DNA of 55,786 nt from contig NZ_FOVU01000021.1 in the NCBI RefSeq assembly GCF_900115265.1, positions 1 through 55,786 of the forward strand, read 5' to 3'. The stretch is from Bradyrhizobium sp. Ghvi. GTDB taxonomy: Bacteria; Pseudomonadota; Alphaproteobacteria; Rhizobiales; Xanthobacteraceae. Shown one piece after another: positions 1-9,287 of the stretch. Under the pieces are notes generated by a model. The model saw nothing but the letters and a program-made list of their open reading frames with translations. It had not been told where the DNA came from and ran no database searches. Position 1 is the stretch's first letter. The number at the start of each line of letters is the position of its first letter. Position numbers and translations under genes: made by a program.

Positions 1-211
1 CCAGCAACCGTTTCAGCCGCGTGTTCTCGTCCTCCAGCGTCTTCAGCCGCTTGGCCTCCGACACCTCCAGCCCACCGAACTTGGCCTTCCATTTGTAGAT
101 GCTGGCGTCGCTGACGCCATGCTTGCGGCAAAGATCGGCGACCGACACGCCGGCCTCATGCTCCTTCAAAATCCCGATGATCTGTTCTTCCGTAAAGCGG
201 CTGCGCTTCAT
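1..211 (-). CDS. IS3-family transposase OrfA, partial
   Basis: OrfA is the DNA-binding subunit of IS3-family transposases, normally joined to the catalytic OrfB by a -1 ribosomal frameshift. The translation begins MKRSRFTEEQIIGILKEHEA, the typical IS407-group start. It continues through the helix-turn-helix (CRKHGVSDASIYKWKAKFGG) into the leucine-zipper-like coiled coil (SEAKRLKTLEDEN). It leaves the window after about 70 of an expected 88 residues. The ATG is at 209-211 on the minus strand. It is related to, but clearly different from, the OrfA at 55510-55776. Confidence 0.9.
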   Translation of the reverse strand, partial: MKRSRFTEEQIIGILKEHEAGVSVADLCRKHGVSDASIYKWKAKFGGLEVSEAKRLKTLEDENTRLKRLL

Positions 212-275
212 GCTCTGGTCCTTGTCGTGGGCCAGAACGAACTTCAAACTGGATTAAGCCCGAGGGGCAAGGTCA
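1..275 (-). mobile_element. IS3-family (IS407-like) insertion sequence, 5' end only
   Basis: This is the transposase-start end of an IS3-family element that runs out of the window to the left. The outer end is placed at 275, where the minus strand reads TGACCTTGCCCC, similar in form to IS407-group termini. A 9-bp inverted repeat (268-276 with 292-300) straddles this junction. The element faces away from the window, as does the different IS3-family element at the right edge. The boundary is inferred from sequence form; no target duplication can be checked because the other end is missing. Confidence 0.7.
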
Positions 276-828
276 GCCCGCACCTCGGGGGTGACCTTGC
301 AAAGCTCGATCCCCGCGACCTTCTCAACCGAAAAGCTCAATTTTGGATATTGCCGGGTCGCAAATTTGAATTTCGCTAATCTAACGCCTCGTGCAGCAGA
401 AATTCTGCGCATGATGGGCCGAGCGTGACGTTTCCGTCATCGGCGTTTGAGGCGACGCCCTCAAGGCTCAAGAGGTGGATGTAATTTGGAATGATCGGAG
501 CGGCAAATTGCTACGCTGAACGATTCGCAAGCCGGTGTTTAGCCTCGCCGGCGCTCAACTCGCGCGCGAATCGGATCCTGGACTCGAGGCTTCTCCGATC
601 GCAATGCGGCAATATTCAGCTGTAAGCAACCCTCCCTACGCCTTGCCGGCGGGCACATCCACAACAGCCATACGTGTTCGCCGAAAAAACATACTTGGCT
701 GTTCGAAAAAGCCGAGTTTCGGCGAACAATAGCATCGAATGCGTGCCTTCGCCGCGTCATCAATCCTATCATGACTAGGTAGTTTCAGCCTAGACTGGCT
801 AATATCTCCGAGAAAGCGAGTGCCGCCT
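276..828. other. Gene-free stretch between IS3 end and M20 peptidase
   Basis: No convincing coding region is seen in these 553 bases. They hold the 41-bp paired box copy A (368-408). The remaining sequence probably includes the promoter of the M20 peptidase, but no clear -35/-10 pair could be assigned. Confidence 0.6.
368..408 (+). promoter_or_regulatory. 41-bp paired box, copy A
   Basis: Left box GAATTTC-GC-TAAT, right box GCAGAAATTCTGC, both perfect to the consensus, with box centres 31 bp apart. The orientation is the same as in all other copies. The next gene on its usual target side is the IS3 transposase, so its original minus-strand target may have been separated or lost by the insertion. 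The plus-strand M20 peptidase starts 420 bp away on the other side. Confidence 0.7.
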
Positions 829-2250
829 ATGAGTGCGGATACTGCCCCGATCGCCGGCGTGGAATTGTCCAGGGTTTTCGAGCACATCGAGACGAATAAA
901 GATCAGTTCGTCAGTCGTTTGCTCGATTACCTGAGACACCCCAGTATCAGCGCCCACAACATCGGCATCGGCGAGGTGGCCGAACTCCTTGTACACATGC
1001 TGAGTCGCCTGGGGTTCGAAGCTCGGACGATTCCGACATCCGGGCACCCGATGGTAGTGGGGCGCTGGGAGTGCGCTCCTGGATCACCAACGGTCTTGCT
1101 CTACGGCCACTATGACGTTCAGCCTCCAGATCCGCTGGACGCCTGGATCAGCCCACCATTCGAACCGACGATCCGAGAAGGGCGCATATATGCGCGCGGC
1201 GCCGGAGACAATAAGGGTCAACATTTCGCTCAGATCCTGGCCGTTGAGTCATATTTGGCGGTCCATGGCCGGTTGCCATGCAACGTCCTGTTCCTGCTAG
1301 AAGGCGAAGAAGAGAACGGAAGCCCGCACATAGCGGATTTCGTTCGCGCCCACCGCGACCAGCTAAGAACAGACCTGGTCGTAACAGCCGATGGCCCTTT
1401 GCACGAGTCAGGTCGGCCGGTCATTACGTACGGCGTTCGCGGAATCGCGGCCTTCGAACTGCGGGCCCGCGCGGCCAATAGCGATGTTCATTCAGGCAAC
1501 TTCGGCGGTGTCGTCCCAAACCCGATCTGGATGCTGGTACACTTGCTGGCAACAATGAAGAATGCAGACGGGGAGATTACAGTTGATGGCTTTTATGATG
1601 ATGTCGTGGCGCCAACAGACCTTGACCGCGCCGCAGCAGCACGATTGCCTTTGGACCCTGAAGACATCAAGCGGAGTCTCGGCCTCAAAGTGCTGGACAG
1701 CCCGGCAGATCGGCTGCTGGGGGATAGGCTCATGTTTCACCCAACGTTGACCATCAACGGATTCAACGGCGGCTATGGTGGCCCCGGAGCGAAAACAGTC
1801 CTGCCCCACGAGGCCCTCGTCAAATGTGATGTCCGTCTTGTAGAACGGCAAGACCCTGATGACATTCTAGCGAAGATAGAGGCTCACGTGAAAACGCGCG
1901 CTCCGCACGTCGAGTTCGTTCGCCTCGAGTCCACGCCGCCGTCGAGGACGCCGCTTGATGCACCGTTTTCAGACGTTGTTCAGTCTGCAGTGCACACCGC
2001 GCACGGCGTAGAGCCTCTCATCTACCCCTCGCTTGGCGGATCCCTGCCGGACTACGTGTTCACGAAGATCCTCGGCGTCCCCTCGTTTGTGGTGCCCTAC
2101 GCCAACTTCGACGAAGCCAATCACGCTCCGAACGAGAACATCAAGATTGACTGCTTTCTGAAGGGAGTACGCACCGGAGCGGCTCTCCTGGATGCATTGG
2201 GCAGGTTTGAATGCTCACGTGAATCAGCTCCCGCGGAACCGGCCCCTTGA
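829..2250 (+). CDS. M20-family metallopeptidase (dipeptidase/carboxypeptidase type)
   Basis: Probable cytoplasmic zinc peptidase that removes an amino acid from a di- or oligopeptide or N-acyl amino acid. It is about 473 residues, normal for the M20 dipeptidase branch. Metal and catalytic motifs are present: YGHYDVQPP (His about 94, Asp about 96), GAGDNKGQ (bridging Asp about 127), LEGEEENGS (catalytic Glu pair about 160) and a C-terminal NHAPNEN His. The lid-domain VHSGNFGG motif is also seen. No signal peptide is visible. ATG 829 is preferred over GTG 820 because the protein then begins MSADTAP and a purine-rich GAGAAAG lies upstream. It is one of few plus-strand genes and convergent with the ABC operon to its right. 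The substrate cannot be read from sequence. Confidence 0.9.
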   Translation: MSADTAPIAGVELSRVFEHIETNKDQFVSRLLDYLRHPSISAHNIGIGEVAELLVHMLSRLGFEARTIPTSGHPMVVGRWECAPGSPTVLLYGHYDVQPPDPLDAWISPPFEPTIREGRIYARGAGDNKGQHFAQILAVESYLAVHGRLPCNVLFLLEGEEENGSPHIADFVRAHRDQLRTDLVVTADGPLHESGRPVITYGVRGIAAFELRARAANSDVHSGNFGGVVPNPIWMLVHLLATMKNADGEITVDGFYDDVVAPTDLDRAAAARLPLDPEDIKRSLGLKVLDSPADRLLGDRLMFHPTLTINGFNGGYGGPGAKTVLPHEALVKCDVRLVERQDPDDILAKIEAHVKTRAPHVEFVRLESTPPSRTPLDAPFSDVVQSAVHTAHGVEPLIYPSLGGSLPDYVFTKILGVPSFVVPYANFDEANHAPNENIKIDCFLKGVRTGAALLDALGRFECSRESAPAEPAP

Positions 2251-2698
2251 AACCAGGTTCTTCTTCCCGGCAAAAAGGAGGGCTCGGCTGCATCAAACTG
2301 CTCAGCCGACGGCCTTGGGCTAAAGGAAAGGCGTTGGATGGGCGAGCAAGCAGTCTTGACAGGGGGCGACGATCTGACGTGCCGGGAGCTGGCATTGGCA
2401 TGACGGGTCGAAACGTCCCTTCCCCAACCCATGCTCGCCCACTTCGCTCAGTCGCAATCCCGTTACCCACAACGTCCTTCAGGCTGACTTCCGACTCTGT
2501 TTCAGGGTGTGGGTCAGCATTGGCCTGCAGCTCCACACGATCATCTTGCCTTCGATCGGGCGCAGGTCCGCAGCTTCAGTCAGGGACCATGGCAATGATC
2601 AAGTGCGTCAGCGGACTCGATTTTGGTCGGTGACCTCGGAACAGCGTTTGGCCTGGGGTCCTTCTTCCCGTACACGCTCGAATTAGTTGAGCGCGGGC
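2251..2698. other. Convergent intergenic region
   Basis: This 448-base stretch lies between the plus-strand peptidase and the minus-strand ABC operon. Short open frames exist on both strands but none resembles a protein family. No strong terminator hairpin was recognised. Confidence 0.5.
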
Positions 2699-3800
2699 TC
2701 AGGAATGACCTTCATTCGCTGGAATGACGCGGATGTCATTCGCGCCGATTGTGATGCTGAGGAGATCGCCGGGACTCAAATTGCGCCCGAACGGAAAGCG
2801 CTCCTGCATCGTCAGTTGCTCTCCGTTGATGTCAAGCATGATCCGCGTCGCGCCTCCATAGTAATGTGCCTGAAGGACGCGGGCCTGACAGGACAGTCCG
2901 GCAGCGCCATCAGCCGACAGCTTGACGTGTTCTGGCCGGATCACCGCGGTCGCAGGCCCAGCACTCCAATTACCCGCCAGACGCAGCCCGGCAACGGACG
3001 TGAAACTGCCATCAGTTCCTACCGTTCCTTTCAGGAGAGAACACCAGCCGATGAATTTGGCGACGAACGGCGTCGCCGGCGTCTCGTAGATCTCGCCAGG
3101 CGTACCAACCTGCTCGACCCGACCGGCGTTCATGACGACAATGCGGTCCGACATCGTCAGCGCCTCTTCCTGATCATGCGTCACAAACAGTGTCGTGACA
3201 TTGACGCTGCGCACCACTTCTCGCAGCTCTTCTCGCATGCGCACCCGCAGCTGCGCGTCCAGATTTGAGAACGGCTCGTCAAGCAGCAGTACTGCCGGTC
3301 TCATCGCGAGTGCGCGCGCTAGGGCAACCCGTTGCTGCTGACCACCTGAAAGTTGACTCGGGCAGTCGCCGGGCCAGATGGGGCAACTCAACAAGCTTGA
3401 GCATCTCATCAACCCGCTCCTCGCGCTTGTCGCGAGGCCACTTCAGATTTTCCAGTCCAAATGCGATGTTTTCAGCGACGCTCATGTGCGGAAACAAGGC
3501 ATAACTCTGAAACACCATTCCAGTATCCCGCCGATAAGGCGGCTGATGCGTCATGTCGACGCCATTGATACTTATGGTGCCCGAGGTCGGCTCTACAAAT
3601 CCAGCGACCATGCGCAGGGTCGTTGTCTTGCCGCAGCCTGATGGTCCAAGCAGGCAAAGCAGTTCGCCACGACGGACGCCGAGCGACGTGTCTTCGACAG
3701 CAGCGAGCTCCCCGTAGTACTTTGAAACAGAGCGCAATTCGACGACAAAATCACCAGCTTCTCGCACGGTGTTTTCATGCTCTTTCGACAGTGCTAGCAT
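2699..3800 (-). pseudogene. ABC transporter ATP-binding subunit (PotA/FbpC type), frameshifted
   Basis: This would energise the importer made with the two permeases immediately upstream. The N-terminal part (3279-3800) has Walker A GPSGCGKTT and the Q-loop region FQSYALFPHM. The C-terminal part, in another frame, has the signature LSGGQQQR, Walker B VLLLDEPFSNLDA, the H-loop THDQEEALTMSD and a TOBE-like regulatory domain. The two frames meet at a run of three G on the plus strand (3360-3362). One extra base there shifts RLPSQLSGG out of frame. All motifs are otherwise intact, so this is either a very recent lesion or a sequencing error. The start ATG at 3800 follows GAGGGAAG, 13 bases after the permease stop. 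Confidence 0.85.
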
Positions 3801-3813
3801 CTTCCCTCTCGTC

Positions 3814-4614
3814 TTACGCTAATCTTTCTGTGCCGATCAAACGCTCAATCGCCAGGATGACGACCATTGTCACCACGATCATGAGACTCGATACGGCCGC
3901 AACCAGTGGGTCAGAACTCGTATCGAGGTAAGCAAAGATCTGCACCGGCAGGGTCACGCGACCGCCATAGGTGAGAAACGCCGAAACCGTCACGTTTCCG
4001 AACGATGTCACAAAGGCAAAGATCGCAGCAGAGAGCAAGCCGGGCAGGATGAGCGGCAAGGTAATACGGCGAATGACCCGCAACGGCGTCGCCCTGAGGT
4101 TCATCGCCGCCTGCTCAAGCTGCTGGTCGTGCAGGGTAAGGCTCGCGAGAATCGTGCGAACGACGTACGGGATCGCAAGAACCAGATGGCCCAGGAGCAA
4201 CGGGTAGATTGTCTGCGTAAGGTCCAGCCACGCGAAGAGCTGCAACAGTCCGATGCCCAGCACGACAGCCGGGACGATCAATGGCGAGAAAGCCAGACCC
4301 TGCAGGAACGCTTTCCCTCGAAAGGAAAACCGGTTGATTGCGAACGCGGCGGAAAAGCCAATTGCCAGCGCGATGATGGCAACGAGCACGGCAAGGTACG
4401 TGCTGGTCCAGAGCGCAGTCATGAACAGATCGTTCTCGAACGCCGCCCTATACCAGCGCAGAGAAAAGCCAGTGGGAGGGAAGCTCATCGTCTCGCCGTT
4501 GGTGAAAGATGACATAACGACCAGAATCGCTGGCAGCGTGAGAATCGAATAGACGAGCACGCGAATGATCGCGCCAGTCACAGCCATTGCGTGGTCAATG
4601 AGATCAAAGCGCAT
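3814..4614 (-). CDS. ABC transporter permease, PotC type
   Basis: Inner-membrane permease of a spermidine/putrescine or iron(III)-type ABC importer. About 266 residues with six predicted hydrophobic segments. The EAA-like cytoplasmic loop is visible around ASLTLHDQQLEQAAMNLRAT, followed by a proline-rich PLILPGLL segment. The start chosen is the ATG at 4612-4614 (MRFDLIDHAMAV). It overlaps the end of the upstream permease gene by 11 bases, a usual arrangement for translational coupling. It is intact, unlike its ATPase and binding-protein partners. Confidence 0.9.
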   Translation of the reverse strand: MRFDLIDHAMAVTGAIIRVLVYSILTLPAILVVMSSFTNGETMSFPPTGFSLRWYRAAFENDLFMTALWTSTYLAVLVAIIALAIGFSAAFAINRFSFRGKAFLQGLAFSPLIVPAVVLGIGLLQLFAWLDLTQTIYPLLLGHLVLAIPYVVRTILASLTLHDQQLEQAAMNLRATPLRVIRRITLPLILPGLLSAAIFAFVTSFGNVTVSAFLTYGGRVTLPVQIFAYLDTSSDPLVAAVSSLMIVVTMVVILAIERLIGTERLA

Positions 4615-5485
4615 GACGACGCCCTCGAACGATGAAACGTGACGCAGCCAAAGCGTTGAGCGCCGCGGTAAAACCAAGTCCGCTCACGAAGAGGACGAAA
4701 GCCATGGCTGCTCCGGACGGCCAGTTCAGTTCCGCCATGATGCGCTCATAGATGAGGCTTCCGAGCATCGCGACGCGACTTCCACCGATAAGACGCGGCG
4801 TGATGAATGCTGAAACCGACAGCACGAAGACGAGATTGAAGCCAACGAGAATACCAGGAACCGCGAGTGGAATTATAACCTTTCGGAAAGTGGCAAAACG
4901 ATTGGCGCGCAGGTTTGCAGCCGCCTGCTCCAGCACTGGATCTATTTGTGTCACGACACTCATGACAGACAAAATCATGAATGGAAGGAACTGCTGCACC
5001 AGGACAATCAGCACGGCAGGCCGTGAAAAGAGGAGGATTTTCGGCGAGGCAAAAATCCCGAGACTTACGAAGAGCGAATTGAGGAGACCGTTCCGGCCAA
5101 GGATTATCAACCAGCCAAATACGACGACGACGAGACTGAGCGTCAGCGGCATGATGACAATAATCATCCGCCATCGCCGCGCCAGTGGCGGCAGGCGCGC
5201 AAGCGAATATCCCGTAGGAAAGCCGATCACCACGCAGATAAGGCTGACAACAAGTCCGTCGAAAAACGTCTCCACCAGCACTGACGTGTAATACGAATCC
5301 GAGAAGAAGTGGAAATATTGCTCAAGGCTGAAACCGCTGCCCTCGAGAAGATGGTTGCCGGACAGAAAACTCGACCGCAGCAATCCGAGCACCGGCACCA
5401 CCAGAAAACCGGTGAGAAGAATGATCATTGGGGCCAGCAAAAGCGCTGGCCTCACGATACGTCGACTAAGCAGAGGCTCCTTCAC
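4604..5485 (-). CDS. ABC transporter permease, PotB type
   Basis: First of the two inner-membrane permeases of this importer, 293 residues with about six hydrophobic segments. The coupling loop reads VTQIDPVLEQAAANLRANRF, the EAA-type site that docks on the ATPase. Translation most likely starts at the GTG at 5483-5485, preceded by GGAAGG. A 10-bp inverted repeat lies between it and the binding-protein gene upstream. The family imports polyamines, iron(III), thiamine or phosphonates; the substrate here is unknown. Confidence 0.9.
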   Translation of the reverse strand: MKEPLLSRRIVRPALLLAPMIILLTGFLVVPVLGLLRSSFLSGNHLLEGSGFSLEQYFHFFSDSYYTSVLVETFFDGLVVSLICVVIGFPTGYSLARLPPLARRWRMIIVIMPLTLSLVVVVFGWLIILGRNGLLNSLFVSLGIFASPKILLFSRPAVLIVLVQQFLPFMILSVMSVVTQIDPVLEQAAANLRANRFATFRKVIIPLAVPGILVGFNLVFVLSVSAFITPRLIGGSRVAMLGSLIYERIMAELNWPSGAAMAFVLFVSGLGFTAALNALAASRFIVRGRRHAL

Positions 5486-5536
5486 GATCGACCTTCCAAT
5501 AACTGGTAGGGACCTGCTGAATTTAGAGTGGTCTTG

Positions 5537-5558
5537 CGCAGACCCTCAAGGGTCTGCG
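5537..5558. terminator. Intercistronic inverted repeat between binding protein and permease
   Basis: A perfect 10-bp inverted repeat (CGCAGACCCT, two bases, AGGGTCTGCG) lies in the 101-base gap between the binding-protein stop and the permease start. There is no U-tract. In ABC operons such hairpins commonly stabilise the upstream binding-protein message or weaken read-through to the permeases; that role is inferred. Confidence 0.55.
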
Positions 5559-5586
5559 TAACACCACAATGGTATCGCCCCCCAAC

Positions 5587-6640
5587 CTAGCTTCGAATTA
5601 TCTTATTGACCTTTTCGATCCGGCCACTGCGTCCTTCCCACAGCTTTTCCCAGTCAATCTTCTTCTTCAGCGCATTGCGCTCAGGGGAGTTGAACAGGAG
5701 GTCCTGGCGAAGTTCGTCGGGCAACTTGACGTCCGTGGTGGCGCCAAACCGAAGCGCCTGAGGCAGTCCGAGCATACCTTGATCCGAGAGCAGCTGCTCA
5801 GCAAACGCGTGGGCGGCTTCCGGATATTTCATCCCCTTGACGACATTGACATAGCTCGTCGTCGCGTACACGCCTTGAGGCGGAACAACGGTCACGATGG
5901 GGATGCCCTTCGTTCGAAGTTCGTAGGCGCGGCCATCCCAGAAGAATCCCGCATAGACCTCTTCGTTCTGGAACATCTGCAGCTCGGCGACGGTTGTCTG
6001 CGCGAGCGCGACAATATTCCTCTTCGCGGCGGCCAGCACCTTGAACGCTGGCTCCAAGTCCGAAACCGAGCCACCATTTTCCTCGGCCAAGCCAAGAAGA
6101 TACAGGGCGCTGGCGACGTTGTCCGGGGTCGGAATGACCGCGCGATCGGCGAGATCAGCCCGGGCAATATCCGAGTACGACGTGAGTGGCTGCTTGATGT
6201 ATTTTGAATTGTACACAGGAACGACGGACGAGACGCAGAATGGCACACCGTAATCGCCGTATTCTCGGAAGCCGGGAAGGATGCGTTTGATGTTGGGAAC
6301 GTCTGACGCCTTGATCTCTTCGATGACACCAGCCTTAAGGAGTTCAATTATGTAAGAGCTGTCGGCCATAAACATGTCGTACGGAGGATTGTCCTTGTTC
6401 GCGATCAGTTTGACGAGGTCTGCTCCTGTCGCACCGGCGATGAATTTGGCTCTTCAGTCCGTACTTCTCTTCGAGTGGCGCGACCACACTCTTTCGAAGA
6501 GCTTCGTCGAAGGCGCCACCGAATCCGTTTGCACGCAAGGTAATGCCGGCAAATTTTTTCGACTGAGCCCGGACGTACGGCATGGCCACTGCGCCGGCGG
6601 CGGCCGCTGTCGCGAATTTTAAGAACGCTCGCCTTTTCAT
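5587..6640 (-). pseudogene. ABC substrate-binding protein, frameshifted
   Basis: Periplasmic binding protein of the importer encoded downstream. The start (MKRRAFLKFATAAAAGAVAM) is a twin-arginine-like export signal of about 26 residues, with a GGGAGG Shine-Dalgarno sequence upstream. The reading frame is lost near 6451-6456, where one extra base breaks YGLK-AKFIAGATG. The rest of the mature protein continues in another frame to 5587 and resembles extracellular solute-binding family 1 (iron/spermidine) proteins. Together with the lesion in the ATPase gene, two of four operon genes carry single-base indels, so the transporter is probably dead unless both are sequencing errors. Confidence 0.8.
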
Positions 6641-8105
6641 TTTCCCGACCTCCCTCTCTATTGTTTCACCTGCTTCTCACTTTTACAAAAGAGGTTCGGC
6701 GGCAAGAACTCTCGTTGCGTCGAGCAGGCCGGACTATTCATCGGGCGGAGACTCCGGTATCGCTGCCGAAGCGTCATGCGCCGCTCCTGACTGCCACTCA
6801 GCTGTCTCTCAGCAACCTTCCGGCCATTCCCTTTGAGCGAAAATTCGAGGTGGCTCTGCACATTCAGGTGCAGAAAAAGCACATGGCTTCGGAAAACGAT
6901 ACGCTCGTTGCGCCGCCAGGACAGCACTGAAGCGATGGAAGGACCGGAATCGAGGAGTCGCCCCCTCAGGTGACTCGAAGCCGGCGAGTAGCAACAGTCG
7001 GTGGTCCAAGCCGACCCGCTCGCACCGAGAACAGCCACGAACTCGAGAAAGATCAGCCGCAAGTCCCTGGCCGCGGCGACGCGCCCGTAGCTCTCGGTGA
7101 CTTGGCAAATTCGGCCTCCTCTTGAGCCGGCTGATTCCGTGACTTTGGTCAACCGCTAGGTCCTATCTCACGCAAATATTACCGGACCGTCCATCTGAGT
7201 TTAATTGATATTGAGCCTGCCATAGCAGAAATCCTGCAACTTCAAGCCATCACGTGAAGATTTCGTGCGCCTTTGCGGCGTATTATGCTTGGCTCCTGGC
7301 ACAAACTGCGGCGGCAGGCCCAGCCGGCAATCATGGTCGGCACAGTCGCGGTCACAGCACCCATTGCATGAAGGCAGGGCACTGGCGGACTATCGGCAAG
7401 GATTTCGGCGGTCCTACGGTACTAGATTACATTCGGGGCTTGCGGCGAAGTACGGGCGAGGTGTTCAGCTAGAACGAGTCTAATTCGCAAGGCGCATCTG
7501 TTGCGCGCGATGCCGGAATTCTGAACGGAAGCACTGGTCACGCTGCCGCGATCGGACCATTGCTGACTCAGCAGAAGCCGTCCTGATGCTTCTCACAATT
7601 GCCGGGCTCACGGCGTCAAGCGCGATCCCGTCGCAGGATGAACTGGACCTTGCCTGAAAGCTTCAATGCGTTGGAAAGCAACGGACTTTTCGCTGGTCCT
7701 CGAACCAGCGCCCATCTGGCGCGCCCCGAGGACTCTCTGATGTTGATCAGACAAGAAACGCCATCAACGATTGTGCGCCAATGCAACCGGCGCCACGCCT
7801 TCTCCATGAATGATCGTTGGGGGCCGTCAGAGCTCCTCGCGATCACGTCGACGTCAGCGGCTCATAAACACATGACCGGAACCGGCGCGAGATGCAGGCG
7901 CCGGTGTGGCTCGAGACAGCCTGGTTCCCCGATCTTACCGACAACTGGCATGCGTTTTCAGAGGACCGCAAAATCCATGTGACAGCAAATGCTTCCCTCG
8001 TGCTTCTGCTGATCAAGGAAGGGAAGGGTCTCTCCGCGAGCAGCAAGTCGCCGCGACGCGCGCCGGTCGGCGACTGGCCGTCGGAGAAACCCTACAGGCT
8101 CCAGC
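6641..8105. other. Long gap with paired box copy B and no clear gene
   Basis: These 1,465 bases contain no recognisable coding region, although frames up to 164 codons exist by chance in this GC-rich DNA. They contain paired box copy B (7197-7237). A poor box-like sequence at 7481-7524 keeps GCCGGAATTCTGA, but its left half is displaced by about 4 bases; it may be a decayed copy. The stretch may be remains of lost genes, but none can be named. Confidence 0.5.
7197..7237 (+). promoter_or_regulatory. 41-bp paired box, copy B
   Basis: Left box GAGTTTAATTGAT is degenerate; right box GCAGAAATCCTGC differs from consensus at one base. Length and spacing match the other copies exactly. It lies 557 bp upstream of the frameshifted ABC operon starting at 6640. 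Confidence 0.6.
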
Positions 8106-9287
8106 TCAAGTGATTTCGAAAAGCTTCCGTGGCGCACTCGTCAGCACTTCGACGCCGGACTCGGTCACACGCAAGGTCTCGCTGATGACATAACCGAAGT
8201 CCTCATCCCCATCGATCATCCAGTTACCCAGATGCAGATGGAAGGTCATGTTCGGCTTCAGAACCGTCATATCCCCTTCTTTGAAGCTGGCTACCCGCTC
8301 CATCCAATCGATGCCAACGGGGTAGCCACAACGGGACTCTTTCTTGACGCCCAGCTTCTCAATCGTGCGATAGACTGCCTGGGCGACGTCGTTGCAGGTA
8401 CGTCCCGCACGGACGGTGGCCAGCCCGGCCTCCAGGCCGGCGACTTCGGCCTCATGTACGCGACGGAGACGGTCCGAGGGCCGGCCGATTGAGAAGGTTC
8501 GGCTGATCGGCGCAGTATAGCCATGGCGCACACCGGCGATCTCAACGTTGGCCTGCGAGCCGTCGCGAAGGACATTCTCGGTCCACGGGATGTGGCTTGT
8601 TCCGATGAGCGGCGAGACGCATAAATAGGGGTTTGCAATCCACGTTCCGGGCTTGCCATTGGCGCCGCGCAACAGCGTCGTGACAATCTCGGCCATGGCG
8701 TCCGCCTCTCGCACGCCAGGGCGTATCACTTCCGCCGCACGTATGATTCCCGCATCGGTGATCGCAGCCGCTTCCTTCATGAGGGATATCTCGAGATCGG
8801 ACTTGACCATTCGGATCAAGGTCACGGCGCCAGCGCAATCCACGATTCTCGCCTGAGGCAGTAGTGCCTTGAACTTCTCCGCCGATCTGGCCGGGAGGTG
8901 ATCTAATTCGAGGCCGACGCCGCGCTTTGCGACACCGAGTTCGAGAAGGAAATCGATCAATGCGTCGTAGCCATCCTTGTCAGGGTTGCCTATGAGCGCT
9001 TCTGGATAGCCAATTACCTTATCACGCCCCATGAAGGTCTGATGCACGGCTGCGGGCCCATCCTGCTTGCGCAGGATGATCGTTGGCTCCTCCTGCTGGA
9101 TCGAAACCACAAGTCCTTGTGGGACGGAAAACGATCGCGCGGTGTAGCCCGTGAGATAGGCGATGTTCGAGGGGTTGGTTACCACGAGCGCATCGATGTC
9201 GCGCCGCGTGATTTCTGATTTCACTTCGGCAAGCCTGCGCAAGTACTCAGTTCGCGGGAAGGCCTGCGGCCCTTTGCTGATCATCAT
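8106..9287 (-). CDS. Creatinase/ectoine hydrolase-like M24-fold hydrolase
   Basis: About 393 residues with the creatinase N-terminal domain (ALVVTNPSNIAYLTGY) and a pita-bread C-terminal domain. In true aminopeptidases P the metal site includes D-x-G and S-D-x-T-R-T; here the matching stretch is NVEIAGVRHGYTAPISRTF. The metal Asp positions read Glu and Pro, as in creatinase and ectoine hydrolase (DoeA/EutD), which cleave C-N bonds of small compounds without metal. The C-terminal half keeps the family GYPVGIDW and MTFHLHLGNW. The start ATG is taken at 9285-9287 because GGAG lies 8 bases upstream. Paired box copy C is 200 bp upstream. Ectoine hydrolase activity is possible given eutBC in the window, but it may act on another amide or guanidino compound. 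Confidence 0.8.
   Translation of the reverse strand: MMISKGPQAFPRTEYLRRLAEVKSEITRRDIDALVVTNPSNIAYLTGYTARSFSVPQGLVVSIQQEEPTIILRKQDGPAAVHQTFMGRDKVIGYPEALIGNPDKDGYDALIDFLLELGVAKRGVGLELDHLPARSAEKFKALLPQARIVDCAGAVTLIRMVKSDLEISLMKEAAAITDAGIIRAAEVIRPGVREADAMAEIVTTLLRGANGKPGTWIANPYLCVSPLIGTSHIPWTENVLRDGSQANVEIAGVRHGYTAPISRTFSIGRPSDRLRRVHEAEVAGLEAGLATVRAGRTCNDVAQAVYRTIEKLGVKKESRCGYPVGIDWMERVASFKEGDMTVLKPNMTFHLHLGNWMIDGDEDFGYVISETLRVTESGVEVLTSAPRKLFEIT

Noticed and set aside
6658..7152. 164-codon minus-strand frame upstream of the binding-protein gene
   Set aside because: Composition is Arg/Ser-rich, no motif or family pattern, no ribosome binding site; probably chance in GC-rich DNA.
7481..7524. Possible further paired box
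   Set aside because: The right half is fair (GCCGGAATTCTGA) but the left half is displaced by about 4 bases, unlike all accepted copies.
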